A program made the position numbers and the translations under genes. This document shows positions 1-11,562 of a stretch of DNA of 64,000 bases, in pieces. The stretch covers positions 186,001 to 250,000 of the forward strand of contig KQ964250.1 of NCBI GenBank assembly GCA_001566295.1, given 5' to 3'. The notes below the pieces were generated by a model, which searched no databases, was not told where the DNA came from, and saw only the letters and a program-made list of their open reading frames with translations. Positions within the stretch are counted from its first letter, which is position 1. Each line of letters begins with the position of its first letter. Source of the stretch: Microdochium bolleyi (taxonomy: Eukaryota > Ascomycota > Sordariomycetes > Xylariales > Microdochiaceae).

Positions 1-3000
1 GATATATAACACTTGGCGACCAACGCGGAGCAATGTCCGACAACGACATTACGGGTGCTTTGGCGATTCCTCCCCACCACGAGAAAACGATCCAAAGACT
101 TGGGCGGGGACCGCACAAAATGTACAGGGCTGGCGGGCAGGCTCGAGGCTTTCGCGAGACACTTTGGTCCAACCCTTGTACGCTGCCCCCCACACTCTCG
201 TCTGGCATTTTTTCAGAGCCAGCCAGCTCGTAAGCCAAGGCTTTGTATAGCTCAAGGTATATGGTCGAGACACCTCCTGCCCGCGTGGAAGCCACATGGG
301 CGGCTCCAGACTGGCCTGCCTATGGCGGGGATTGGCCGTGGTGCTGTTGGAACGCCAAAGGCAGAAGCACAGGCGTCAAGAGTTGTTGACTCGCTGAATT
401 GGGTATCATGCGTCATGCGCGCTTGCCGGGCACATGGGAAGTGGCCCAGGTGACTTTGTAGCATGGGCAGTCCTGGTTCGCCTTGGCGGAAAGGGGGCCC
501 ACGATGCACTCACTGAGCGATGCCGATTCGACCTGCATGGCCTCCACCAGCCCGGCGAGCCAGGGACGTTTACCTCATCGCGTGGAGCGCCTTGCGGATT
601 CAGGGTCCAACCCTTACGTAAAGAAGCAGCACAAAGTGGGCCGGCTCGGTCAAATCAAGACGCAGTACGGCGTGACTGAGGCGAGATCGTGTGCTCGTCT
701 TGTTCAAAATTGAGCCGAGATTTGGCTGGTCATAGTACCTAGATAGCTCGCGTGGACTTCTCCGCGGAAGGGCCGTCGAAGCGTACGAGAGCTCTGAGCG
801 GCGAGTTGAGTCAGTGACATGAGCTTGGCAGAGGATGATATTGTCCGGAACCCAACTCATGTGGTGTTTCGTATCTTGAAGCAGCAGGAGTCCCCACGAC
901 GCAAGCCTACACTTTGTCTTTAGACTTGGTTGTGAAATGATGGAAAACGAAATTCCCATTGCCCGTCCCAGGAGCTCATCTCCGGATCTCCGTATTTCAT
1001 AGTATGGAGCGGCCGCAGAAGGCATGGAGTGGCGTTCACAGTCATGGAATATGACCCGTGCTAGCTGGCGGCTGTTCAATCAGCTTGGTGAATCGTTGGC
1101 AGCACATAAGAAGCTGCGATCTGCGGCTTGCTGCGTGTCAAGTATCATCAACTTGTTGGACTCGGCTCGAGCTAGTGACCAACACCTTGCCCAACATCTT
1201 GCGCAACCCACTTGTGGTGGATCTAAAGTAACTGCCGCACCAGCCTGTTCTTTTACAGTGGAGACTCCCAAGAATGCTCGATCTTGGCTCGCAGGAGTAT
1301 ATTGCCAGTGTTGAGAATACGGCGACGTGAGTTGTGCGACCGATGTCCATAGCTTGAAGTTGGGTTTGTGAGCCGTCGCACAACATCCCAGTTGCAACGA
1401 GAAAGGAATTTGATGGAAGCAACAATTGTTGTGAGATCGAGCTCAACTTCAACCCTTGACTCTGGAGTTCCAGTGAGGTGTGAATTCCAGCACTAGCGCC
1501 CCCACGTCGTGACACAGTAGGCGAACCACGAAGCAAGACTGGCCTGTAGGAGTGGGGTGCGAGTCAAGCACAGCTACCTGAAGCGGAGCAGTTTGCGCTT
1601 CAAGCAGGCCTGATGGCAATCGGCGTCTGGGCACTGAGAACAGAAGAGCATTGGAATGGAATGCCTGTTGCTTTTGGGTTGGCATTGTGGCAGCTTGAAG
1701 TGACCTGGTCTCAGTCAGTCACGCATCTGTTTTCTGCTTGAATCGTTGTCTGTCCCCGGGCCGAGACTGGTATGCGCACTTCAGCATCGTTCCTGGCCAG
1801 CCTTGTGGGTGCTTTATCCAAGCTCGGAAATGTGCTGGCCAGGGAGGGTGGCACTTACAACGAGTGGTCGTTGAATGAGTCATGTCCCAGCCACTAGGCA
1901 GCGTCATGCATCATGATTCCGCCTGCAGACTGTGCTGTTCCATCATGATACTCGCCATCTGGTTGCTTCCAGTTGACGCTACTCTGACTTCCGACGACGG
2001 TCTCGTCGTAAGGGTGCTTTGCTGCATTCTCTCGACCCGGAAGCTGGCCAGTGGCCAGCGTGCTGAACCCTACGGGAGCTTTCAGTCCGCGATGTTCTCC
2101 ACAGGGGACCTCGGCGGGCAGAAATTCGTTTCCACCTTTCGGGGCTGGAGCTCCTCTGCTGCTTTGTTGTCGAGGCTTGTAATGTAATAAAGAAGATGTT
2201 TGAACGGCCGTGTCATGTTCGGAGCAAAGTCAAGGAGGGTAATTGCGTTGTGGGACGGATTCCTCGTTGCGGAAGGTCCTCTCGTGATTGACACGGGCCA
2301 CTACTTTCTTTGGACGGTCACTCATGCTGAGATTCGATCGCTTGTTACGGATTGTTCGGATGCTTGCCTCTGTTTGTGTGCTGCGAGGAAGATCGCGCGG
2401 AGTCTGACGAGGCAATACCGTGTTGGGGAAGAAGTTCCGTACACCGAGACTCCCTTGGCCGTGCCTGAGCAGTGTGGCGGAGGCTATCTCGGGATCATCG
2501 TCGCTGCTGTCGCAATTGCGGGAAAGCTCAGGTCGTGTATCGAATGCAAGTGCTGCGTCCGTGTGCATGGCTGCAGGATGGACGCATGTCCTGGGTCAAT
2601 GACGCTGGAAGCTTGATGTGACCATGATGTGATCGCACACTTCGCAGGCTTGTTGATGGCTGTCTGAGGCAATCGGGGGTACAGACATGAGACATCTTTC
2701 TGAGATGCCCCCCCCCCCCCCCCCCCCGGGCGGAAGGACTCACCGTGTCGAATCTGCCGTGGCCCGCATCTCCGTTTGCAGCTCTTGCACTTGTCCAGGT
2801 GCCGTGCAACACACCCTCAGAGCCCTGCGGCGTTGGGGCAGCAGGGGTCTTCCCCAATCAGCCCGCCCATTGCGGCCAACCTTTCCGTTTTTTTGTTTTT
2901 GTTTTCCTGGTCGTCCTGCTGCGAGAGTGCAAGTGCTGCAAAAGTGCTGCAGCAACACCACCACTACAGCGCCTGGATTGCAGGCGTTATCTGTAACCCG

Positions 3001-4908
3001 TCACCGCTATTTTCGAAGCCGACGGGTGCTCTAGGATCATCAGCACCAAGTCCAGCCCAATGTCCGGCTGACTCTGGAGGGAGGGCCTCTGGGGGGGGCA
3101 TTTCGCCAGCGCTGATCGATTCGCACTCCGCATGCCATGAGCCTCAACCCTGGCGATCCAGCCTCCAGGTGACGCAATTGTGAAGGGGAGGATTGCCAGC
3201 GGGCGCTGCAGCTGGCATCCGGGCAGGCCAGTCATCTCGTCTCGCGCCCCGACCCAAAGGTAGTTCGTCTCCCCCGTATGCCCGCTTGCAGCGATAGCAC
3301 GAGGTCCTGGCCTGTTTGGCGGCGTGGATCAGCAGAGGACATGACATGCGACGGACCCACACTGTACCGCACCATGCCCTCCGTGGACGACAAGGTCCAG
3401 CTAGCCGATACCATGGGGCCCCTGAGGTAGGGTGCTGTATAATGCATGTTCCGTATCAGACTCGACGACCATCCGCTGCAGAAAAGGGCGCGCTATCGTG
3501 ACTAGAGTCAGTAGCGGATGGGTTGTGGTGAGTTATCCGAAGCTCGCTGTGGAAGAGCAAGCAAGACAGTGCTCGATTCCCGATGCCGGCACTCGCGCCG
3601 ATAGCATTGCGCCTGTCGGGCAACGACACCCTGGGTACATGACCAGCCCCCAGACGCCTTGGCTCTCCGATGATATCACTGACATGGCATTCTGAGGGCA
3701 CTTGTCCCCTCGAGGCCGTGCACATTTGTCGACCACCAGCACCACCAACCTCCAGCAGCTGTTGACAATTTGGGATCGACCGGCACAATAGAGTTCTGCG
3801 GCACCTGGCAGACTTCCTCGCGGGGGTGCTCGGGAGCGTGGAGGTGTCGTAGCTTGCATCGAACACATAGCGTGTGCCTAAGTACGTAGAAGGTGCCCCA
3901 GAGGAATGGTGAACCTCGAGCAGAGTGCAATGCCAATCACTACCCTACCTTAGGTATCTACAAGCCCGCGCTCTCCCACGTACCCTGCGACAAGCCATCA
4001 AATGATGTGAGACAACCTCCGGACTTGAATCTGGGGTCGAGGGAGAAGCAAACATGGATACTTGCAGCCAAACCCTGGCCTGGCGATGCCGTGCGGCTGG
4101 CGACCGACAATATGCAAAGTCGGCCAACAGCCAGCAGTCAGCAGCCAGCCAGCCTCTCGATAAATTTGGATCAAAGGCAGGCAGGCTCCCAAGGGATCTC
4201 AACGTGTCGCGTAGCAAAGAGCTGCCCCTGTCGACATGCGCCTTGGGTACTGGCTGCAGGTGTGCTAGGGCCCCTTGGCTCGAGTGACGGCGTGGGCTCC
4301 GCTCCATCCAGTCGACGTCGCAGCGACGGAACCACCACGACGTATCCGAGCCTGCAGTCAGGACTCGGGAGGGCACGCAGGTGCCGTGTGGCAGTAGATC
4401 TTATTAAAACATAGGCCATGCTCACTGCTTCACCTCACCTCACCCTCGAGATCTCCCCATCTTCTGCCCTTGCCCAGCATCTCTCCAGCTTGCCATCAGT
4501 GTGTCTTGTCATCGGCCCGTCTCCTCGCTATATTGCACCGTTCTGCCGAGCTTGACACGTGCAAAACAAGACCGCCCAGCTTTTCGAAACGCCTCCCAGA
4601 ACTTGGGCCGGAGCAGACGGACTTCTCCACGACTTTGGACATTCCCCCGTTGCCGAAGCCTTCTTGTTCAAGCAAGCGCCCGATACGCAACAACAAAAAA
4701 AAAGGCACTCCAAGTAGCACCCAGGCATCTCAGGCCCTCTCTTGAGTTCCAAGGGGAAGAAGAGCCCAGACTTCCATTCCTTCAGCTTTTGAGGACGACG
4801 CCCGTGGCCGCGCATCTGCTCGAGTCTCCGGCCTCGCCCAAAAAAAGTCCCGGAGCTGTTTACTGCAAGGACGCCGGTCTCCACCACACGCACATCTCCC
4901 CACCGATC
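1..4908. other. Intergenic stretch, no gene recognised
   Basis: Open frames here are short, overlap on both strands and show no family motif or convincing exon chain. A run of 20 C lies at 2708-2727. The last 450 bases or so are rich in C and T and probably hold the promoter and leader of the zinc-finger gene that starts at 4909. I see no tRNA-like B box or transposon ends. An unrecognised non-coding RNA or a fast-evolving small gene cannot be excluded. Confidence 0.6.
2708..2727. repeat. Poly-C run, 20 nt
   Basis: Twenty consecutive C residues are followed directly by GGGCGG. It lies in non-coding sequence. Homopolymers of this length often vary in length and are error-prone in sequencing, so the exact count may be unreliable. 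Confidence 0.9.
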
Positions 4909-7241
4909 ATGGGTCTGGGCTGGTTTGGTAGGTCTACGACACCGCCTAACTCTAGCGGCACCTGTCCTGGCACCCAGCAGAGCCGGCCCGCCACCTGCTC
5001 CCCCTCACCAGCTTCCTCGTCACTTTCGTCTTTGTCCCAGCCCGCGACGCCCGAGAACTCCCAGGCCGAGCCCGCCGGCCACGCCTACCACTTTGCCCCC
5101 TTCGCAGACAAGCCGCTGCCTGCCGACTGCAACTCCAGCACCCCCCTCCGCATCCAGGTACCGCCACCATCAACGCCCGCTGCGGCAACCACCACAGGCA
5201 CTGCGCATCGCCCCTCTTCCTCATCCGCTTCTCCCACTGCCTCAGTGCCCGCGATCGACATCATACCCCCATCGCAGCATTTCCAGCACGACGCCGCCGG
5301 ACTCGACATCGACGTCACCTTTGATCCTGACGGAGACTTCGACATGACGACTGGTCCGACTTTCGACTCGGCCTTTGGCCGCAAAGACTCTTTTGTCAGT
5401 GCCGGCCCCAAGCCCATCTCGATGGCGAACCCCAACCGGGCCGCCGATGGCCGCGGTCGGCGCGAGAGTCTCGCCGGCAGCATGATGAACGGCATGAGCT
5501 GGGGAGGCGTCTCCATTGGAAGCTTTGTTCGCGACGAGTAAGTTCTCAACCTCTGACGCGCCCCGATCCCGGCTGTCGCCTTGTGAAACCCAGCCTTGCC
5601 ATGAGGCAAGAAGCACCGCCGCAATGCTCGTGGTCGTCGCCGGTCACACATTCCAGGTGTGACGCTGACGGCACCCATACATGGCTGGGTCTGTCATGCG
5701 ACCATGTTTGTGATGAGATCAGCCTTCTAGGACTAACACTCGGCTTTCAGGATCATGTTGACAGGTACATCACCATGGCAAGGCGCACAGCAGTCTTCAT
5801 CCTTTCACTCCAACTCTTACATCCCCAAAATGGAGGCGGAATACCTCCGCGACTTCCTGTGCTGCAACCAGAGGCTCGACAGTTTCCACGATCTCCTCAA
5901 ACACTACGAAACAGTGCACACCGGTAGCAACGCTCAGCCGAATGCCAAGCCTGCCATGCCCATGGGTCAGAGACTCTCCGTCAGTAAGCAGCAGCTGACA
6001 CCCGGCGGTTTCGGCGGCACACCAAACAGTCAGGGTTTCCAGAGCCCGAGTCAGCTCAGCTTTGGTCAGCAGAATCGCGGCATGGGCAACGCCGGCTCCA
6101 ACGGCATGGGGGGCTTCGGCGGCATGCAGATGGGCGGACAGGCGATGGGTGGCGGCCAGAAGAGCTCTGGCTTGACGAATATGCAGACCAACGACGAAAT
6201 GGAGACTGTGGGGGATATGGAGCTCGACGAGACTGTTGGCATGATGGAGATGGACGACCCTTCATCTCGAAACCTGCAGCAGACGCGGCAGATGTTCGGA
6301 CAGCAACAAAGACCAGAGCTGCAGCTCAACAGCAACACCCTGGGCCAGGGGCTCCGGACATCGCAGCCATCCACTCCTGGTGCCAGCGGCTTCAACTTCC
6401 AGAACAACCCCACCGTCTCCTCTGTCAACACACCAACCCTCTCCACCCAAGGACTGGGCCAGCCAGGGGCTGGCGACGACGATTTCGCCGCGCTGGATAC
6501 CAACCTGAACCTCGGCGACTTCTCCAATCTCGACGCCACGAGCCTCGAGTACTTCATCAATGACCCCGCCAAGAGTCTGTACAGCTCGAATGCCAACTCA
6601 GCCAGCCAACGGGCGGCGCTCGCCACCCAGATGGCGCAATTTGGGCTCGACCAGAACCAGTTTGCCAACATGAGCGAAGCAACCCGACTCACCGCCATCT
6701 ACCAGGCTCTCCATAACCCTGGCGGCATCATGATTCCGCCCGAAGAGGACAAGCCTTTCAAGTGTCCCGTTATCGGGTGCGAGAAGGCGTACAAGAACCA
6801 GAACGGACTGAAGTAGGTTTCACCTGAATGAGGATGCTCGACGTGCTTCTATTACTAACAAAACTGCTAGATACCATAAGCAGCACGGTCACCAGAACCA
6901 ACAACTGCACGAGAACGGCGACGGGACTTTCTCGATTGTCAACCCGGAAACCTCTGCCCCATACCCTGGCGAGACCGGCATGGAGAAGGAGAAGCCACAC
7001 AAGTGCGAGTACTGCAACAAGCGGTATAAGAATTTGAACGGGCTCAAATACGTAGGTTTTCAATCATCCTCGAGCATGTGGAGCTTTGACTAACAAGCAC
7101 CTTCAGCATAAACAACATTCGACGCCATGTGAGATTGCTGCCCAAGCTGCCGCAATCCGGCAGAACCTGGCGGGCGGGCAGATGCCGTTCAACAGCCCAA
7201 GCTCTGGCCTGCCAGGCATCGGCGAAGAAATGCAGATGTAG
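4909..7241 (+). CDS. SFP1: SFP1-like C2H2 zinc-finger transcription factor
   Basis: Four exons (4909-5537, 5751-6812, 6871-7051, 7107-7241) join in frame to 668 residues. Residues 1-210 are Ser/Pro/Thr-rich and look disordered. Exon 2 opens with the family hallmark IMLTGTSPW and then an atypical split finger (CC at about 247-248, His 261 and 266). A Gln/Asn/Gly/Met-rich centre follows. The C-terminus has two paired C2H2 fingers, both ending NGLKYHKQH, each interrupted by an intron at the same place. In yeast, Sfp1 is a nuclear activator of ribosomal-protein and ribosome-biogenesis genes under TOR control; that role is inferred here. The start was chosen because MGLGWFG is the first ATG that joins the conserved frame after a C/T-rich leader. 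Family assignment is strong; the extreme N-terminus is less certain. Confidence 0.88.
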
Positions 7242-9876
7242 ACGACACCACTCGGAGAGTGACGCATCTCTACCGCGCTCCCACGTGTACGCTAGCGGCG
7301 ACGACGATAATTTCCCTGCATTGGTTATTCGACGATATAGACACCTGCACATAGACTGGATACCCTTCGCCCACACAGCCATTCCATTTCGTTTGGCTCC
7401 ACGAGACCTGGACAGAGGATCCTCTCCATTTGGGGCGGCAGGCCTCGACCCCCTCTACCAAAACAAAAGCTTGCTTGTGCGATTCTTTTTTGGCATTCAA
7501 AATCGGCGTTGTGTCCTGTGGTTTTCTTTTCAGAGCATTGCATGGAGGGCGGTGGGAGGATTCTTTCGCCATTACTTTTATACCCTTCTATAATATAGAG
7601 GTTGGGCATCACTGGGCGCTTGTAGGACTCTGTCACTTGTCGGGTTACTCAACAATTTTATTTTATTTTAGCTGTCGTGCTATAATTCACCGACTTCGGA
7701 CGGTACTGCAGACTCTGGCCAGCCGGTTTTGTTCGTGACCCTGCACGAGATTGTCGTGCTTTGCTGTGGATGTTACTGCTCGATTCCAACAGTCTCTGGG
7801 GAAACACCGTGCCTCGAAACGGGCAGCCAGTCCTTGTTTCTGCGGAGCACGAGGATCATGGGGGGTGGGGGTGCCTGCTGGCTCGCTGGCTGGGTTTACG
7901 TCAGTATGTCCCACAGTATACGCAACACGACATTGGGGGGTCAGCCTGTATGCAAGGTACGTATCGTAAGCAATCTCACGGACGGACAGAGAAAGAGAGA
8001 GAGAGAGAGAGAGCATGGTATGGTACGTAGGCGTCACTCAACTTCCCACGCAACTCGAAAGCTCTTTTCCTGCTCTGCTGCTCATTGTCGCCGCTCGCAT
8101 CGCGGCTCGGTTCTTGATGCGACGAATCGGTCGCATGCAGCAGCAGCAACAACAACGACTTGGTGGAAGTAGGGCTTGGGCTGGGTTTTGAGCACAAAGG
8201 GTCAAGGCGACAAGTGCTGGCAAGTGCTGGCATGGGCCATGACCCATGGGCCTATGGCCATCGAGAGATATCCATGGTGGTGGAAAAGTCGATTTGGTCG
8301 CGCGAAGGATGGACGAGCACGTGAGCAAATGCCAGTGTTTTGGCAAGTCATTTGGTTGGTCGCCTGTCAGGGGGCGAGAAAGAGACCCTTGGACCTACCT
8401 CCAGCCTGCCCGCGCCGAGGAGCGGCGGCCAGCGGGCGGAGGCGGCCAGCGGGAGGGCGGCGGGATTTGGAAAAGGGCTCTGGACGGGCTTTGGGCGGGC
8501 TTTGATGGCGCTGAAAGCGGTTGGGGCGGGAGCTGACCAGAGCCCGGGGGGAGCGGGACAGTCAGCAGCAGCACATTGACAGTGCCTGCCAAGGCCCCGC
8601 GAGCACGTCCCCTACGCGCGGACTCTTCAGCTGCTCACTCCTCCGGGCGGGCGGAAGTTCGAAGGCGCCGCACGATTGCACTACTGAGAGCCTGAGATTC
8701 TTCGGGGTGGATTTCGTCTGCCAGATCCCATCCAAAGAATGCATAGGACTTGCCACAAGCTATTCCGCGGAGCAGAGATATTATTCTCTCGAGAGCAAGA
8801 GATCTTTGCTGGCATGGGCTGACATGCGATTGAAACCTTTGCGTGAGAGAAGGTGCACGGGGAACGCGCAAGCTCTCGAATGCCATTTTTTTTTTCTCAG
8901 AAGCGCGGACATAACTCGGCAAGCTGCTTGCATGCTGAGGGCGGATCTGAGTTGAGAAATCTCGGGAGCCGCCGGGCTGGTGGGGATTACCTAACCCGGG
9001 CCAATCCAGCTCTCGGTCTTGTGTTTCTATTCCAGGGTTGCCGGAGAAAGAGTTTACGAGGCAGATGACGAATGATAATACATAGTTGATGTTGGTTGGA
9101 GCCTCGCGCCGCGAGCTGGAGCGAGTGCTCAGACGTCGGGGTGTATGCACTGGAAGGCGAGTGAAGGGTGGTTGCTGCGAATTGCAGCTGGAGAGCTGCT
9201 CCAGCGATGTCGTCAGAGTTTGGTGGGTTACGCATCATCATTGCGATGGCTCCCGGCTGTCAGCATATTCAGCCGGCGGCCAGGAGGACAACGTCGTCCA
9301 TTTGGAATGACTGTGCATACATCCAGAGAATCCAATCTCGTGACAATAGTGATTGAATTGAAAGAGCAGAGAGGATGGGGAGCTGAAGCCTGGGGCAAAA
9401 CGTACGAGCCGGCTGACGGCGGTTCCATGGCCGTCCCGTGTGACTGTGAGAGCCGCATCGTCCCACATTTCTCGTTTCGTCGCGGCCGCACTCGGGCTCT
9501 GCAATGATTCTGCGCAGGACCAGATCCCGGCCGGGGTGCGATTGTCACGCCACCATCAAGCCCGGCCGCTTTTTAAATGCTAAAGACGTCACGACCTGCA
9601 CCTCCAGAGCACACACACACATTGCCTGCATCTCCAGCTCTGGACTCTCGAACATTCTGCCTCTCTTCACACACGAACAACAGCGCATCTCGTTTTTAAC
9701 CTTCCACAGGCGAAGCTCAGTTCCTACCTACCATACTACACAGTCGCAAATCCACCCACGTCATCGACAGACCTGCAACCAAGCGCGGGACGTTGCCGCA
9801 CCAGCACGACACAAACGCTGCTGTCCATTTCATACACACATAGACGCACACACAGACACACAAAGAGACAGCCACG
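7242..9876. other. Intergenic: SFP1 3' region and RCF2-like promoter
   Basis: No coding gene recognised in 2.6 kb. The proximal part is T-rich and is probably the 3' UTR of the zinc-finger gene. A pure AG dinucleotide run lies at 7994-8013. The last 300 bases, with many CACA stretches and no strong frame, are likely promoter and leader for the gene at 9877. Confidence 0.6.
7994..8013. repeat. (AG)10 microsatellite
   Basis: Twenty bases of uninterrupted AG dinucleotide in non-coding DNA between the SFP1-like and RCF2-like genes. Confidence 0.9.
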
Positions 9877-10659
9877 ATGAAGGTCGTCTCCAAGGAAGAA
9901 GAGGCCGCGCACTACAAGCAGGTCCTGATCGGCGGCAGCATCGGCGGCGTGCTGGGCCTGGGCGTCGGTGTGGCGGGCGTGGTGCTCGCCTCGCGGCGGT
10001 ACCCGGCCTTCCGGCAGCTGACGCTGCCCTTCCGCACCTTCCTCGTCACCTCGTCCGGCACCTTTGCTGCCATCGTCAACGCCGAGCGCTACGGCAACGC
10101 CTTCCAGCGCGCCAACAACCCGATGAACTTCTACAAGGACCAGTCGCAGCTCGCGCAGGAGGCCGCCCGCGCGCAGGAGACGGGCCTGCAGGCCGCCAAG
10201 GACTGGGGCCGCCGGAACCGGTACAGCATCGTCTTCGGCAGCTGGCTCGCCAGCATGGGCATCGCGCTCGCCATCGTCGGCCGCAGCAAGTATCTGAGCA
10301 CCAGCCAGAAGCTCGTGCAGGCGCGTGTGTACGCCCAGGGCCTGACGCTCGCGGTGCTCGTCGCCTCGGCGGCGCTCGAGACGGCCGACGCCAAGAGCGG
10401 GTCCGGGAGGTGGGAGACGGTCCAGGTGCTGGACCCGGAGGACCCGGAGCACAAGCGCCTGATCGAGAAGAGGGTGCACAAGGAGGAGTACGAAGGCCAG
10501 GACCTGTGGATGGACATGGTCGCCGCCGAGGAGCGCAGGATAAAGCAGCGCAAGAACGACGACAGCAGCGAGGAGAAGGAGAGGAAGAAGAACCACGAAA
10601 AGGACGAGAAGAAGAAGGAGGAGGAGGCGTCGAGGCAAGAGAAGGCTTCCTCCTCTTAG
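9877..10659 (+). CDS. RCF2: HIG1-domain mitochondrial protein, RCF2-like
   Basis: Single exon, 260 residues. Two hydrophobic N-terminal segments (about 17-38 and 51-67) precede a HIG1 domain at about 112-170 with two more membrane segments. The HIG1 signature, usually written (Q/I)x3(R/H)xRx3Q, appears as QKLVQARVYAQ at 144-154, with Gln at the R/H position. The last 85 residues are extremely charged Lys/Glu/Asp sequence, likely a coiled or disordered tail. Yeast Rcf2 sits in the mitochondrial inner membrane, binds cytochrome c oxidase and the III-IV supercomplexes and tunes their activity; the same role is inferred here. The start is the first ATG after a CA-rich leader and gives the expected MKVVSKEEEAAHY opening of fungal homologues. 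It converges with the IMP dehydrogenase gene. Confidence 0.85.
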   Translation: MKVVSKEEEAAHYKQVLIGGSIGGVLGLGVGVAGVVLASRRYPAFRQLTLPFRTFLVTSSGTFAAIVNAERYGNAFQRANNPMNFYKDQSQLAQEAARAQETGLQAAKDWGRRNRYSIVFGSWLASMGIALAIVGRSKYLSTSQKLVQARVYAQGLTLAVLVASAALETADAKSGSGRWETVQVLDPEDPEHKRLIEKRVHKEEYEGQDLWMDMVAAEERRIKQRKNDDSSEEKERKKNHEKDEKKKEEEASRQEKASSS

Positions 10660-11562
10660 AAAGTTTGCGGAAATGAGGCCGGGACAAAAATTTTCCATGT
10701 ACAAATATCCAATCACAGACAGCCAACGTTTGTCCACCACCACGACCTGACATCTCAAGCAGCGCGTTCATGAGACTTGGGTTCATCTTGTAGCTCTTAT
10801 TCATACACACATGCGGAGATGGTTGTTTCTTTCACACTATAGATCGAGCGTGCTTTGTAGCTAGTTAGTCCCATTTCTTTCAATGAGAGCTTCGATGCCA
10901 TTGTCTGTCCACTCTATGACAGTGAAAATGGCCCCCGCCACGCAACCCGTCGTGCTGTGTTGCAACTCACGACGGCAATGTCCAGCTGGTAAGTGATGGT
11001 CGAGGCAAAAGTGTCGGCTATGGGATGGTTCCGTTCGTGACACCTCCGTGGGGAGAGTAATACTCAGCGAAAACGCAAACGCGATCCAAAGAAACGAAGG
11101 CCACCAGAGCCACGCAAATAACAAACCGAGTTGTGTCCTGACTGTCGGAACACTAAAGTGAATGACGGCACACATCCCAAGCGTTGTACCCATCGGATCA
11201 ATTGTGGCGACGCTGATCACGTTTCGTACATCAAAAGAGCATCGGCTGTGCACAGCTCATTGTCTAAGTTCAGTGGTCTGTATTGCTTGTTTCATGGTCT
11301 CTCGAGTCGTAAACAAGATGTTTGTGTTTTGCCCACCCTAGCCCGAGTCCAATCCCCTTTTCCTGTTTCCGCTTTCCTTTTCCAAACACAAAACGCCGGT
11401 GTGATATATGACCTCCCGCAGCTCCCAGAAATAAAAACTCATGCAGGACCCTATTTTCCCATTCGACGACTATCACGCCGTCGACCATACTCCCTGCCCT
11501 TTGGGGATGTCTCCCCATCATGATCATCGTTATCATTTACACTGTGGCACCACAGCACGCGC
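10660..11562. other. Convergent 3' regions, RCF2-like and IMPDH
   Basis: About 900 bases between two converging stop codons. No family-like frame is present; it should hold the two 3' UTRs and polyadenylation sites, which I could not place exactly. Confidence 0.6.
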
